Below, piece after piece: positions 1 through 8,318 of a DNA stretch of 45,827 bases. Location of the stretch: positions 1 through 45,827 of the IMG/VR virus record IMGVR_UViG_3300027747_001090. The stretch is one strand, 5' to 3'. The position numbers and the translations under genes were made by a program. The notes under the pieces were generated by a model. It was not told the DNA's origin and searched no databases. It saw nothing but the letters and a program-made list of their open reading frames with translations. Origin of the DNA: a virus. How positions within the stretch are numbered: the first letter of the stretch is position 1; each line of letters starts with the position of its first letter.

Positions 1-91
1 GCTCTTCGCCGTACTTAGCGTACTCCAGACCGAACAAAGCGTTCAAGCCGGGGAGCAATTCCTTGAGCAGTTGTGCGCGTGAAATAGCCAT
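1..91 (-). CDS. Major capsid protein, N-terminal fragment (runs off window)
   Basis: This gene starts with ATG at 91 on the minus strand and continues past base 1, so only about 30 codons are visible. The peptide begins MAISRAQLLKELLPGLNALF and continues GLEYAKYGEE, which I recall as the usual start of the major head protein in a group of environmental tailed phages. It would form the icosahedral shell. It lies directly downstream of the scaffold and the decoration-like gene, where a capsid gene is expected. The identification rests on this short N-terminus and on gene order; the rest of the protein, including any HK97 fold, cannot be seen. Confidence 0.65.
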   Translation of the reverse strand, partial: MAISRAQLLKELLPGLNALFGLEYAKYGEE

Positions 92-102
92 GATTTAGCT
101 CC

Positions 103-717
103 TTAGATACCGGTAGTACTGTTGTACTGGGCGGTGTTGAACTTCACGAGGAACTCGTAGTACGTAGTAGCAGCAACGTTGGCAGCGCCAGTTGCTGTAT
201 CAGGCACAACGTCAACCACGCGGACGGGCAAGGTGTTGGTAGTGTTGGCGGAAGAACCGTCAATACCGTAGTACGAATCACCGGTGGTGGTCGAACCAAC
301 GTTTGCAACCAAAGCCACGTTAGCGCCAACAATCGCACGGCTGTAAGCCGTAGGAGTAGTTGAGCTAGCGACAGTAGCGCAGACCTTGAACACAGCACTT
401 GGATCATCCACAACATAGCCAAACGACATGTTGGTAGATGTGGATTGAGCTGCTGGGTAGTACTGACCCTGAACTGGCTGACCAGACGAGTTAGTGTACG
501 AGCAACCAACCAACACGCCAATGATGCTGCCGGAGTCAGTGGTAGATGCAGCGACCAAATAGCCGCTGGTGTTAACAGCAACAGTGTCGCCGTTCAAAAT
601 CGCAGTAGCGTAAGCAGGTGCGATGGGGATTTGACGGATCGCTCCGGCGTAAGGCAAACCATCCAAGCGATTGAGTGGTTTAAAGCCATACGTCTTGTCA
701 ATGGTAGGATATGCCAT
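103..717 (-). CDS. Capsid decoration-like structural protein
   Basis: The 204-residue protein starts MAYPTIDKTYGFKPLN and is rich in Ser, Thr, Val and Gly, with alternating beta-prone stretches and no membrane segment or signal peptide. A central stretch (VLVGCSYTNSSGQPVQGQYY, about residues 68-87) resembles structural proteins I recall beside capsid genes in environmental phages. It lies between the accessory gene at 736-1194 and the capsid gene, with only 11 bases before the capsid start. A decoration or head-stabilising role is inferred from position and composition. A head-completion protein is an alternative. Confidence 0.6.
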   Translation of the reverse strand: MAYPTIDKTYGFKPLNRLDGLPYAGAIRQIPIAPAYATAILNGDTVAVNTSGYLVAASTTDSGSIIGVLVGCSYTNSSGQPVQGQYYPAAQSTSTNMSFGYVVDDPSAVFKVCATVASSTTPTAYSRAIVGANVALVANVGSTTTGDSYYGIDGSSANTTNTLPVRVVDVVPDTATGAANVAATTYYEFLVKFNTAQYNSTTGI

Positions 718-735
718 TATCAGACTCCAAAAAGA

Positions 736-1194
736 TTAAATACCTTTACCAAAAGTCACCTTAGAGCTTCGTTCTTTGAACATCGGCATCCGAGGATCGT
801 TCTCGCGCATGAAGGTGTTATCTACTGATTGCATCTGCGCCTCTGCCTGTTGGCGGTAATACGCATCACGCTGTTCAGTAAACTCCACCGGGGTTTTGCA
901 AAGCAACAAACCACCTACCTCGATACTGTCTGGGAATTTATTCTGCGCCGCAGAAAACAGACGAATCTCGGGATGTTCGGAAGCCTTAACGGGTTCCCAG
1001 CCTTCGGCAAGCTTTGAGGAATAGTTCGTGGCATCGTCTTTGCCGAGCGATGAAATACGAATCCAGCGAAACGCATAACCCTCTTCCGGATTCGGATCGG
1101 GCAGAAGTTTGGGGGGCATCCATTGTTTAGGACGCTCAGCCCTCTCGCGGGTATCAAGCTCACGACTCATACGGTTGGACTTATCCATTTTCAT
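736..1194 (-). CDS. Conserved head-module protein of unknown function
   Basis: The 152-residue soluble protein is charged and rich in Pro, Arg and Glu. It has a central WIRISSLGKDDATNYSSKLA segment and a Gln/Arg-rich C-terminal third (YYRQQAEAQMQ). The start ATG overlaps the scaffold stop codon by four bases, which indicates translational coupling to the scaffold. I do not recognise a domain. Its location between scaffold and decoration protein suggests a role in head assembly, but this is inference from position only. Confidence 0.7.
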   Translation of the reverse strand: MKMDKSNRMSRELDTRERAERPKQWMPPKLLPDPNPEEGYAFRWIRISSLGKDDATNYSSKLAEGWEPVKASEHPEIRLFSAAQNKFPDSIEVGGLLLCKTPVEFTEQRDAYYRQQAEAQMQSVDNTFMRENDPRMPMFKERSSKVTFGKGI

Positions 1195-2147
1195 TTCCTC
1201 ATTTCTTCAGCAACCTTACGAGCATAGAGTTCCAAAGGAACACCAAGCCGTTTGGCGATATTCACCTGTGTCTGCGTCAGCACGATCTTTTTGGGCGCTG
1301 TGCTACGTGTTGCAGGTGCAACGTTGTTGGATTTAGTACGTTGAGGTTTCGCATCAACGGACTCTCCGGTTCCAAACTGATCCGGGAATCTTTCCTTTAC
1401 GTCAGCGTTGATACGTTTATAGTATTCATCGCTGCCCGCTGGGATACCTTCTTCAAGCAAATCCTCGTGCAGTCCCAGAGCATAAGAGGTCATGCGTCTG
1501 TTCTTGCCAAACCACGGATTTTCTTCCTGCCAAGCAAGCAGTTTTCCATCCACGGGCGCAGGTTGTGCCTGTTGTGCTGGCATTTGTACAGGAGTTTCAT
1601 CCACCTGTAAAGGGGTCGGTTTGAAATTGTTAACTTTATCTGCCCTAATTTTGGCATTGGTTAACGCTTCCTGAGCTTCAATCAGCTTTTCCGAGTCGCC
1701 AGACTCGTACGCTTCCTTGTAAAGACGTTTGGCATCCTCGATTTCGTTGCCAACAACCCGCTTTGCCTGCTCCAAAAGGGCGGCTTGGTTCTGATTTACA
1801 GACCCTTTGAGACGTTGGTTTTCCTCGAAAACAGCCTGCGCGACCCGCAAAGCTTCTTCTTTTTCACGCTGAGCTGTCTCTTTTGCGCGACGTTCTTCGT
1901 GATAACCCTTGGAAAAATGCTTGATCCGCTTCTGAACGCCCTCGTCGTACTTGGCCAACTCATCGTCGGTCACTTCCTTGGGGGGCTCAGCCATTGGCTT
2001 GCGGCCACGGTCTTCTGGTGGGGTGTCATCCACCACTTCGATTTCGGTTTGATCCTCTGCTTCAGGTTCAACAACCTTACCGCCTTTGCGGGGGTTATCT
2101 ACTTCTTCGTCAGGGAAAGTAAATTCGGTTTTTTCGATTTCAGCCAT
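1191..2147 (-). CDS. Scaffolding protein (probable)
   Basis: The 318-residue protein has features typical of capsid scaffolds. The N-terminal 75 residues are strongly acidic and Pro-rich. Residues about 80-175 are a long charged, heptad-like helical region (EERRAKETAQREKEEALRVA and following). A Pro/Gln-rich linker comes next, and the C-terminus is basic (KRLGVPLELYARKVAEEMRK). Scaffolds use a basic C-terminal helix to bind the inside of the capsid shell and leave or are cleaved after assembly. It sits downstream of the portal and upstream of the capsid gene, the normal scaffold position. No protease domain is visible. There is little sequence conservation to lean on, so the call relies on composition and position. 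Confidence 0.7.
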   Translation of the reverse strand: MAEIEKTEFTFPDEEVDNPRKGGKVVEPEAEDQTEIEVVDDTPPEDRGRKPMAEPPKEVTDDELAKYDEGVQKRIKHFSKGYHEERRAKETAQREKEEALRVAQAVFEENQRLKGSVNQNQAALLEQAKRVVGNEIEDAKRLYKEAYESGDSEKLIEAQEALTNAKIRADKVNNFKPTPLQVDETPVQMPAQQAQPAPVDGKLLAWQEENPWFGKNRRMTSYALGLHEDLLEEGIPAGSDEYYKRINADVKERFPDQFGTGESVDAKPQRTKSNNVAPATRSTAPKKIVLTQTQVNIAKRLGVPLELYARKVAEEMRK

Positions 2148-2149
2148 GA

Positions 2150-2383
2150 TTACTCCTTAACGGGCGGTTGTAACGCCGCAATTTGGCGTTTTAAAACTGC
2201 ACGTTCAGCCAATAAATCGGCAATCATTTGCAGATGCTCTTTGTGGCGAGCCTCCATAACGTTAACCAATTTTTGGAAATCATGCTCCCAAAAAGACATC
2301 TTGGCCGTGAGAAGTTTGGCGTTATACCAAACATGGTCAGTCGTAATGCCTTCGACAATTACGCCTTCTTCAATGTTTTCCAT
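2150..2383 (-). CDS. Small hypothetical head-module protein
   Basis: This 77-residue protein of unknown function is mostly helical and amphipathic. A likely coiled-coil half begins at about residue 35 (FQKLVNVMEARHKEHLQMIA) and ends in a basic stretch. It is packed tightly between the GroES-like gene (10 bases upstream) and the scaffold gene (2 bases downstream), so it is clearly part of the leftward late transcript. No domain is recognised. Confidence 0.65.
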   Translation of the reverse strand: MENIEEGVIVEGITTDHVWYNAKLLTAKMSFWEHDFQKLVNVMEARHKEHLQMIADLLAERAVLKRQIAALQPPVKE

Positions 2384-2392
2384 GATGATTCC

Positions 2393-2791
2393 TTATGGGC
2401 GCTGGATGCCGCGTGGGTCCTGTACAACTGCTTGTACAGAATCGTCGTTGATAAGACGCCACTCAGTGCCGTGGATTTTCATCCGCGTACCGGTGTTAGG
2501 ACGGGTGATGATGAAGTCGCCGACTTTGCAAGACGGCCCAGACGGGAACCGCTTTTTGTCTTTGAACGCATCAGGCCCGATCTTGGCCACAAACAACACG
2601 GGGGAGAGGAGCTCCTCGTGCAGCATGGTTTGGCTGGCTTTGAGCAAGCCGCCTTCATATTCCTCTTCTGCTTGGGGGAGCATACACAGGATATGGTAAG
2701 TCGCTGGATCAGGAACCTGCTTGGCTTTTTCCTCAACGGGTTTGTTGAGAATGCCAGACAAATCTACTGCCTGCACATCGAAGTTAGTCAT
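2393..2791 (-). CDS. GroES-like co-chaperonin
   Basis: The 132-residue protein shows the GroES pattern. A first strand (TYHILCMLPQ, residues 31-40) is followed by a loop with GGLLKAS (48-54), matching the hydrophobic mobile loop that docks on GroEL. Next come LSPVLFVAKIGPDAF (62-76), then KVGDFIITRPNTGTRMKIHG (89-108), the conserved VGD turn, and a final strand WRLINDDSVQAVV (111-123). A 30-residue N-terminal extension is unusual for host GroES. T4 gp31 is the precedent for a phage co-chaperonin that redirects GroEL to fold the capsid protein. Its place between portal and scaffold fits that role. The start overlaps the next upstream gene by 8 bases. Confidence 0.72.
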   Translation of the reverse strand: MTNFDVQAVDLSGILNKPVEEKAKQVPDPATYHILCMLPQAEEEYEGGLLKASQTMLHEELLSPVLFVAKIGPDAFKDKKRFPSGPSCKVGDFIITRPNTGTRMKIHGTEWRLINDDSVQAVVQDPRGIQRP

Positions 2792-2984
2792 CGTCAGAGT
2801 CTTTCAATTTACGCACGAGGTCACCGAGTTCGTACTGAGCGAGTTGGAGACCTCGGATAGTCCCGCTCAGTTCTTTGTAGTGATCGTAGGATTTCGCTCC
2901 ACCATCACACAAAACCGACCTGAAGCTCTCAATCTGAACTTCAAGTTTTTTGTTTAACACCTCAAAAAGTTTCGGGTCCATCAT
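2784..2984 (-). CDS. Small hypothetical helical protein
   Basis: The 66-residue, probably all-helical protein ends in an acidic SDDD tail. Two adjacent ATG codons (2984 and 2981) could start it. It overlaps the portal stop codon by four bases and the GroES-like start by 8 bases, indicating coupled translation in the late operon. No domain is recognised. Confidence 0.6.
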   Translation of the reverse strand: MMDPKLFEVLNKKLEVQIESFRSVLCDGGAKSYDHYKELSGTIRGLQLAQYELGDLVRKLKDSDDD

Positions 2985-5563
2985 TCATCCTTTGGCTTCT
3001 GGTTCATCCGCGCCATCTCAGCGTGAGCTAACTTCTGGCGGTGGGCCATGTCGGCGTGTGAAAGTTTTTGCCCGTGAACTTGGCCACCATGCGCCAATTT
3101 CTGACCGTGGGCTTGTTGTTGCTGCGCCATAGCTGCTTGTTGTTGCTGCGCTGCCATCTGTTGTTGTTGCTGCGCCGCTTGCATCTCTTGCGCGTGCCGC
3201 TCTATTTGCATCTGCATCTCAATGCGGTGCTGCTCAGCTAACATAACTGGGTCAGGATTCTGACTACCCTGTGCTTGCGCTTTGAGTTCAATCTCTGCTT
3301 GGCGGAGCAACAATTCACCCTCGACCTTCTTAGCCTTGGTGTCGGCGTCTTGCTTCTTAATCTGCAACTCTTGCTGCTGCATCTGGATGATCGGGTCTTG
3401 CTGTTGCTGCTGTGCTTGTTGCTGAGCCGCTTGCGCTTTGTCCATGTTGAGCAACTGAGCCGCAGCCTGAGCTACAAGCTTAGACAACTCAACTTCAGTG
3501 TCCTCATCAAGTTCGGCATCAGGTGCTGGCAGTGTCGCGCCAAGCTGCTCTTGAATCTTGTTGCGGTACGAGAACGCAACGTGCTCAGCAACGTGGGCCA
3601 TGATGGCCGCTTGCATCTGCTGCGCCATCGGATTCTGTCCGATCTGCGCCATGATGACCGGGTCTTGCATCATTGACATGTGAACTGCAATGTGAGATTC
3701 GTGGTCTTGGAAGATAAACGCTTTAGTGGGCTTGGCTGTCAAGAAACTCATGTTCTCGCTGACCGGGTCACGAGGTTTCAAGTCATCATCAGTGGGCACG
3801 AGCTTGTCAGCGTTCTTCACGCCCAACACCTCAATCATCTGGCGGTGCAACTCGGGCAAGTTGTAAATCTGCGGAGCGCCTTGGGCCAACTGAATGACCG
3901 CTTGATACTGCATGATCCGCTGCGCCATCGTCGCACTGTTCGGGTCCGACACTGGAATAACGTCCACCATGTCGTAGTCTTCGCGCTTGGCCTTGCGGTC
4001 ACCAGACGCCGGATCAAAACTGTACTCGCCCGGAGTATTGTCACGAATAATGTCGCGCAGTAATTTAAACTCCTGTTTCATCGAATAGTGAATACGCGCC
4101 TGAACCGCGCTCATCGTCTTGAGTTGACGCTCAAGCAGAGCCAGTGTTGTACCCACAGGAGCGTTCGCCCCCATGTCGCTGACGTTCATATCCGCAACAG
4201 AACCTAAACGACGGCCCTCTTCGGTAATCTTATCCAACAACCCCGCCAAAACTTGACTTGGTTCTTTGTACGGCAGGGGCATGATGTTGTCGCGCACCGA
4301 ACCGCTTGGTACATCCACATCTCTCCACTCGCCGGGAGTGATCGGAGTGTCGTCACCTTTGATCCGCAGACCCCGGGCTTTCAAGCCGCCGGGCAAGTTA
4401 GCCAGCGTACCAGCATCAATTAACTGACGAACCAGTGAAGTGCCAGCACGGGCATAACCCCCAATCAAATGTATCAATCCCAACCCATACGCGCCGAAGC
4501 CGGGCACGTACGTGTACTGCACGAAGTGTTGACGCTTAAGTTGGCGCTTGTCGTCTTCTTCCCAGTTACGGCGGATGGCCAACACCTTTGTCGTACCGCG
4601 CTCAACAGTGATGACGTATGGACGGGCGATGCCGTCCTCATCCTCGTAGCCCGCCAAGTCGTAGTCAACGTGTATCTCAAGAATCTGGAACCGATCATCA
4701 TCAGTCAGTGAGTAGCCCTGATCCTCGGCTTTCTTCTTCTCCACATCAGTGTGAATAGTCTGCGGATCACCCAACTCCACGTCGCGGTAGAACCCAGCCA
4801 CCTGCAACTTCAGAACCTCGTTCTTGGTCTTACGCATGATGTGCGTAAGACGCTCGGATGTGTTCGCGCTGGACGCGCCGTACGGAATGATGATGTCTTC
4901 AGCAGGGATGAACATCGCCACCTGACGATCAAGCGACGGATCAAAGTACACCTTCTTGAACGCGCTGCCCGCCAGACCCAAGTTGTACAACATGCGCTCA
5001 TGTTCAGGGCGATACTCCTGCATCACCTCGGTGAGCTGATAGTTCATGTCATCACGAACGCGCTCCGCTGCTTCTTCTTTAAGTCTGTCAATCGCTCCAA
5101 TAATCTCAGTTTTGACGGGACCCGCAGCCGGGAAAGTCTCAATAATAGTCTCGCTCTGGAATTTAACGGCAGCTTCTGTGAGGACTGTAGAGTAGACACC
5201 ACACGCCCCCAGCCACGGTTCGGTACGCTCTTCATACTTCATCCCCAGAACATCAAGACCCTTGACGTACATCTCAACCCAGTCCTTGCGACTGTTGATG
5301 TCCGCATCCACCATCTCCAGCAAGTCACCCGCAACCTTCTGAAGTTCGCCCTCGTCCATCTCTTCGGCCAAGTTGGCGTTGAAATCTTCCTCTTCTTCCT
5401 TGGGCATCAAGTCAATGACCATGCCGTCAAGCCCGATCTGCACGCCCTCTGGATTCTCGATGGCAATCTCAATGCCCGGACCATCTGCGATGTCCTCTGG
5501 TTGTGCCAGTGAGTCCAAGCCCAGCGGAGCTTGCGACAGTGAGGGGAACATATTTGTTGCCAT
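2981..5563 (-). CDS. Portal protein
   Basis: The 860-residue protein follows the large terminase by 8 bases, the standard portal position. It would form the dodecameric ring through which DNA enters and leaves the head. An acidic N-terminal region (residues about 20-75) leads into a core with DWVEMYVKGLDVLGMKYEER and ETIIETFPAAGPVKTEIIG, which I recall from portals of podovirus-like environmental phages. The last roughly 190 residues are strikingly Gln/Ala/His-rich, with poly-Gln runs and repeated QKL[AS]H units near the C-terminus. The length is at the long end for portals, largely because of this tail, which may form a helical barrel like that of P22. No other candidate for a portal is present. 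Confidence 0.87.
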   Translation of the reverse strand: MATNMFPSLSQAPLGLDSLAQPEDIADGPGIEIAIENPEGVQIGLDGMVIDLMPKEEEEDFNANLAEEMDEGELQKVAGDLLEMVDADINSRKDWVEMYVKGLDVLGMKYEERTEPWLGACGVYSTVLTEAAVKFQSETIIETFPAAGPVKTEIIGAIDRLKEEAAERVRDDMNYQLTEVMQEYRPEHERMLYNLGLAGSAFKKVYFDPSLDRQVAMFIPAEDIIIPYGASSANTSERLTHIMRKTKNEVLKLQVAGFYRDVELGDPQTIHTDVEKKKAEDQGYSLTDDDRFQILEIHVDYDLAGYEDEDGIARPYVITVERGTTKVLAIRRNWEEDDKRQLKRQHFVQYTYVPGFGAYGLGLIHLIGGYARAGTSLVRQLIDAGTLANLPGGLKARGLRIKGDDTPITPGEWRDVDVPSGSVRDNIMPLPYKEPSQVLAGLLDKITEEGRRLGSVADMNVSDMGANAPVGTTLALLERQLKTMSAVQARIHYSMKQEFKLLRDIIRDNTPGEYSFDPASGDRKAKREDYDMVDVIPVSDPNSATMAQRIMQYQAVIQLAQGAPQIYNLPELHRQMIEVLGVKNADKLVPTDDDLKPRDPVSENMSFLTAKPTKAFIFQDHESHIAVHMSMMQDPVIMAQIGQNPMAQQMQAAIMAHVAEHVAFSYRNKIQEQLGATLPAPDAELDEDTEVELSKLVAQAAAQLLNMDKAQAAQQQAQQQQQDPIIQMQQQELQIKKQDADTKAKKVEGELLLRQAEIELKAQAQGSQNPDPVMLAEQHRIEMQMQIERHAQEMQAAQQQQQMAAQQQQAAMAQQQQAHGQKLAHGGQVHGQKLSHADMAHRQKLAHAEMARMNQKPKDE

Positions 5564-5571
5564 ATCAATCC

Positions 5572-7101
5572 TTAGTAGAACGCAGCTTTCTTGCTGCGGA
5601 AATATCTGATCTCTTCTGGCTCGTCCGACGGCAGTCGAAGGAACCCGCCTTGGCGGAACCGCATCAGTGCAAGCGTCATCGAGTCAACCAAGTCATCGTG
5701 TTCGCCCGACGGGAACGAACCTACTTCGTCAACCAATTCTTCAGCCCACTGCGTGCGCGGTAACCACACTTTCCCAGACGCAATTATGTCTGAGACCGAG
5801 TTCAAGCGGGCAATTTTGTCTTGACCCCTACTGGGCGTGTACTCCTGCACCGGAATCCCCATTGCTCTAAGCTCGTAGATTAGAGGCGCACCTGTCGCCT
5901 TCTTCTCAATCAACACACTGTCAGGTTCCCACTCCTCGTATTCCTTGAACACATCCTTCTTGAGCTCCACCCACTCAACCCGCTTCTTGTACGTATTGAG
6001 TAAAATAATGTTGGGTGTTGAGTTATCTTCATCATTGATAAACACCCCCCACGTCGTGCCCGCCGAGTAGTCAGCCCTCTGACTTTTCTCAAACGCCGTA
6101 TCCCAAGCCTGCAAAATGTAGTCACACTGCGGCGGCGTATCAGTCTCCCACCACTTCCACCAGTCGCGCTTCACAATCGCCGACTCGTTACCTACAGGGT
6201 TCTGCTGATACTGCGCTTGCCACTTCGCGTTCGGAAGTTCTTGACGCAACGCCTCCAACTCATGCAGCGACCAGAACTCTGGCCATAGGGGTTTACCCGA
6301 GGGCATGATGGCGGGGAACTCAATCACCTCCCACTGCTCACCACCTCGCGCCGCTGCTGCTTTGAGCACCTGACCCGTCAAGTCCCGCTGAGCCCAGCGT
6401 GTCATCACGATCACGATCGCCCCGCCCGGCTGCAAACGCTGACGCGGGCCAGACGTATACCACTCCGTCACCTTATCAAACACATCTGGGTTCGTCGCGG
6501 CGAGCGCAGCTTCCTGTTCTGAGTGCGGATCGTCAATAATCAGCAGGTTCGCACCCTTACCGGTGACCGTTCCGCCCACACCAATCGCAAAATAGTCGCC
6601 GCCCTTGCTGGTATTCCACCTACCAGCCGCTTTCGAGTCCTGTTGCAGCTCCAAATTCGGAAAAATCGTCTTATAAGTCTCCGAATCAACCAAATTTCGC
6701 ACTTTTCGACCAAATCCAACCGCTAATTCACCCGTATTTGAGCTCTGGATCACCTTTTTATTAGGGTATTTACCTAGAAACCAAGCGGGCAACAAGTAAC
6801 TCGCAAACTCCGACTTCGTATGGCGGGGTGGCATGTTAATAATCAGCCTTTTACACTCCCCGTTGGCCACTCGCTCGAACGCTTTGGCCATAATCTTGTG
6901 GTGACGCCCGCCGATGAACTCCGGCCACACCCTAGTAACGAACCCCATGAACGTATCTTGTGCAAGCTGCTTCTCCAGCATCTGCTCACGACGCTCCAAG
7001 TCCTGCAAAATAATCATCTTCTGCGAATCGGGCAGCTTATCCAACTGCGCCAGCAAAACTTTGAACTCCGGATCGAGTGTGTCAGACGCTTGCGCTGTCA
7101 T
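5572..7101 (-). CDS. terL: Terminase large subunit
   Basis: The 509-residue packaging motor contains the ATPase and nuclease of DNA packaging. The ATPase has the variant Walker A PPRHTKSE (residues 91-98) and Walker B NLLIIDDPHSE (185-194). The C-terminal RNase H-like nuclease shows an acidic residue in AWDTAFEKS (D334) and the HDDLVDS motif (468-474). These motifs match the family in which the P-loop is PPRHGKSE. The start overlaps the small-subunit gene by 20 bases and the stop is 8 bases before the portal. It acts at the portal vertex, translocating and cutting concatemeric DNA. The motif set is complete, so the enzyme should be active. Confidence 0.95.
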   Translation of the reverse strand: MTAQASDTLDPEFKVLLAQLDKLPDSQKMIILQDLERREQMLEKQLAQDTFMGFVTRVWPEFIGGRHHKIMAKAFERVANGECKRLIINMPPRHTKSEFASYLLPAWFLGKYPNKKVIQSSNTGELAVGFGRKVRNLVDSETYKTIFPNLELQQDSKAAGRWNTSKGGDYFAIGVGGTVTGKGANLLIIDDPHSEQEAALAATNPDVFDKVTEWYTSGPRQRLQPGGAIVIVMTRWAQRDLTGQVLKAAAARGGEQWEVIEFPAIMPSGKPLWPEFWSLHELEALRQELPNAKWQAQYQQNPVGNESAIVKRDWWKWWETDTPPQCDYILQAWDTAFEKSQRADYSAGTTWGVFINDEDNSTPNIILLNTYKKRVEWVELKKDVFKEYEEWEPDSVLIEKKATGAPLIYELRAMGIPVQEYTPSRGQDKIARLNSVSDIIASGKVWLPRTQWAEELVDEVGSFPSGEHDDLVDSMTLALMRFRQGGFLRLPSDEPEEIRYFRSKKAAFY

Positions 7102-7783
7102 CTGACTCCTCTTTTGGCGTTACATTTTCCAGAACTTCCGCTTTACCGAATGCGGCTTCCACATCCACCTCGATCGGTGAGATATCCACGGCATGCAGCC
7201 GCATCATCTTCCTGATCTTGTCCTTGATCGCCTCATCCAAATCTTCCACCTTGTTGTAGGTGACGGTAATCTCAGTCTTCTCAGAGAACAACCCGACGTC
7301 TGAAATCTTGCCCAGCATCTCTGTGGCTTTGATCTCAATCCTTGGATCACCGCAGCTGGCTAAGTCGAGTAACTTGTTCGTCACGACCAAGCGCATTTGT
7401 GCAGCGTCAGCAACAAACTGATTGTTGTACTCGCTGAGCATTGTGCCGATGCGGGCAGCGACAGATGGGCGCTCCAGCGAAATCGGGTTCTTGTCAATCG
7501 TCAGAGAGGGCAGTGGATGTTTGCGCGGGCGTCCGCCTTTGTTCTTCGGCGGCTCTTGCATCGCCTCGTTGAACTGTTGCGCGGCGAGGTCGGCAAAGTT
7601 CTTGAACACCTCGTTGGCTTCATCGGCGGCAGCGGCATCATCGTCGAAATCTGCACCCAAGCCCTCCAACACCGCTGCCGTGTTGGCAGCGATCTGCATG
7701 TTCTCGCGCAGAGTCGACGCCACCTCCGGTTCGAGGCTATCCGGATATGGCACAGTTTTTTCAGGCGTGATTCGCAAGGTCAT
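7082..7783 (-). CDS. terS: Terminase small subunit (probable)
   Basis: This 233-residue protein precedes the large terminase gene and overlaps it by 20 bases. It contains an AT-hook-like KGGRPRKHP stretch (about residues 84-92) that could bind DNA, a central helical region, and an acidic C-terminal tail of the kind that contacts the motor. Small subunits recognise the packaging site. The start chosen is the ATG at 7783 (MTLRITPEK); the frame stays open to a GTG at 7825 and other GTG starts are possible. Sequence similarity among small subunits is weak, so the call rests mainly on position and the DNA-binding motif. Confidence 0.72.
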   Translation of the reverse strand: MTLRITPEKTVPYPDSLEPEVASTLRENMQIAANTAAVLEGLGADFDDDAAAADEANEVFKNFADLAAQQFNEAMQEPPKNKGGRPRKHPLPSLTIDKNPISLERPSVAARIGTMLSEYNNQFVADAAQMRLVVTNKLLDLASCGDPRIEIKATEMLGKISDVGLFSEKTEITVTYNKVEDLDEAIKDKIRKMMRLHAVDISPIEVDVEAAFGKAEVLENVTPKEESDDSASV

Positions 7784-7839
7784 AGAGGAAAAAGGCACTC
7801 CATGTAGATGGGCGGAATGTAACACAGATTTTTAACCCC

Positions 7840-7863
7840 GTCACCCTAGCCGGTTAGGGTGAC
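7840..7863. promoter_or_regulatory. Perfect inverted repeat in divergent control region
   Basis: Arms GTCACCCTA (7840-7848) and TAGGGTGAC (7855-7863) are exact complements around a six-base loop. No T-run follows on either strand, so it is not a standard terminator. It lies 57 bases upstream of the small terminase start, between the leftward late and rightward early units. An operator or activator site for the late promoter is a reasonable inference. Confidence 0.55.
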
Positions 7864-8187
7864 AAAAATAACTATGCCCGCCTCGCCCGCTCGGGGTACC
7901 TTGACGGGGGGTGTTTCTATATTGAGGGGGTGGGGTAAACCCTAAGCCTTTTTATTTTTGCTAAGTGATTTTAATTTTTGCTAATCGTTTGCGCGGAACA
8001 CTGTGTATGTGTGACGGGACTCTCCGTTGCCTATATTTGGGTGGTGCCCCTCCGGTGGGTCAGCCGGAGACGGACTTTTTTCGAACTGCCAACGGTCTAG
8101 CCGGAGACAAGTCGATTTTTTTTGGGCGATTTATCCGAAGCGGGCAAGGCGAATCCGAATCCATCATCATTCAATCGCTGTGGAAAA
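7864..8187. other. Gene-free divergent region with short direct repeats
   Basis: No convincing gene is seen. The stretch holds a G-rich segment near 7904-7936 and a direct repeat of ATTTTTGCTAA at 7954-7964 and 7974-7984, exactly 20 bases apart. A degenerate copy of the dispersed 29-base inverted repeat may lie near 8103-8136 (AAGTCGA and GCGATTTATCCG). An open frame from 7965 continues into the next gene but lacks a ribosome binding site at its upstream starts. Confidence 0.5.
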
Positions 8188-8217
8188 TTACCCTAAAGTA
8201 TACCAGAATGATATTAT
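8188..8217 (+). promoter_or_regulatory. Candidate extended -10 promoter
   Basis: TGATATTAT at 8209-8217 is an extended -10 element, with a weak -35 (TTACCC, 8188-8193) 18 bases away. Transcription would start near 8224, so the inverted repeat at 8251-8279 would be in the 5' leader of the gene at 8319. The -35 match is poor. Confidence 0.4.
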
Positions 8218-8250
8218 ACATACATGGGGAAAGCGATCACTTTCCCTGTC

Positions 8251-8279
8251 GGACAAGTCGACACGATGTCGATGTGTCC
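8251..8279 (+). repeat. 29-base inverted repeat, copy 1
   Basis: The left half-site GGACAAGTCGACA and right half-site TGTCGATGTGTCC are separated by CGA. Six inner and five outer base pairs form, with a two-base mismatch between them. It is followed by G, giving TCCG, as in most other copies. The start codon of the next gene is 40 bases downstream, after TTCTATATTGGAG. Other copies are at 9126, 10593, 11447, 15645 and 17566. Confidence 0.8.
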
Positions 8280-8318
8280 GTGGCGCTTCTGCCTACCTTC
8301 TATATTGGAGAAAAGATC

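Noticed and set aside
1785-2699. 304-codon plus-strand frame
   Set aside because: It is the antisense shadow of the scaffold and GroES-like genes, with a product of low-complexity Phe/Ser/Leu.
3060-3460. Short-period repeats that might suggest a CRISPR array
   Set aside because: They are CAG-type codon repeats for Gln in the portal tail; there are no regular spacers or cas genes.
4751-5512. 253-codon plus-strand frame
   Set aside because: It is the complement of the portal coding sequence; the operon packing on the minus strand is convincing.
8103-8136. Seventh copy of the 29-base inverted repeat
   Set aside because: Only partial half-sites are seen with a long T-rich centre; kept as a possible decayed relative, not listed as a copy.
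7965-8318. N-terminal extension of the gene at 8319 (open frame of 335 codons)
   Set aside because: The extension crosses the promoter and the inverted repeat, lacks a ribosome site, and the ATG at 8319 has a good GGAG.
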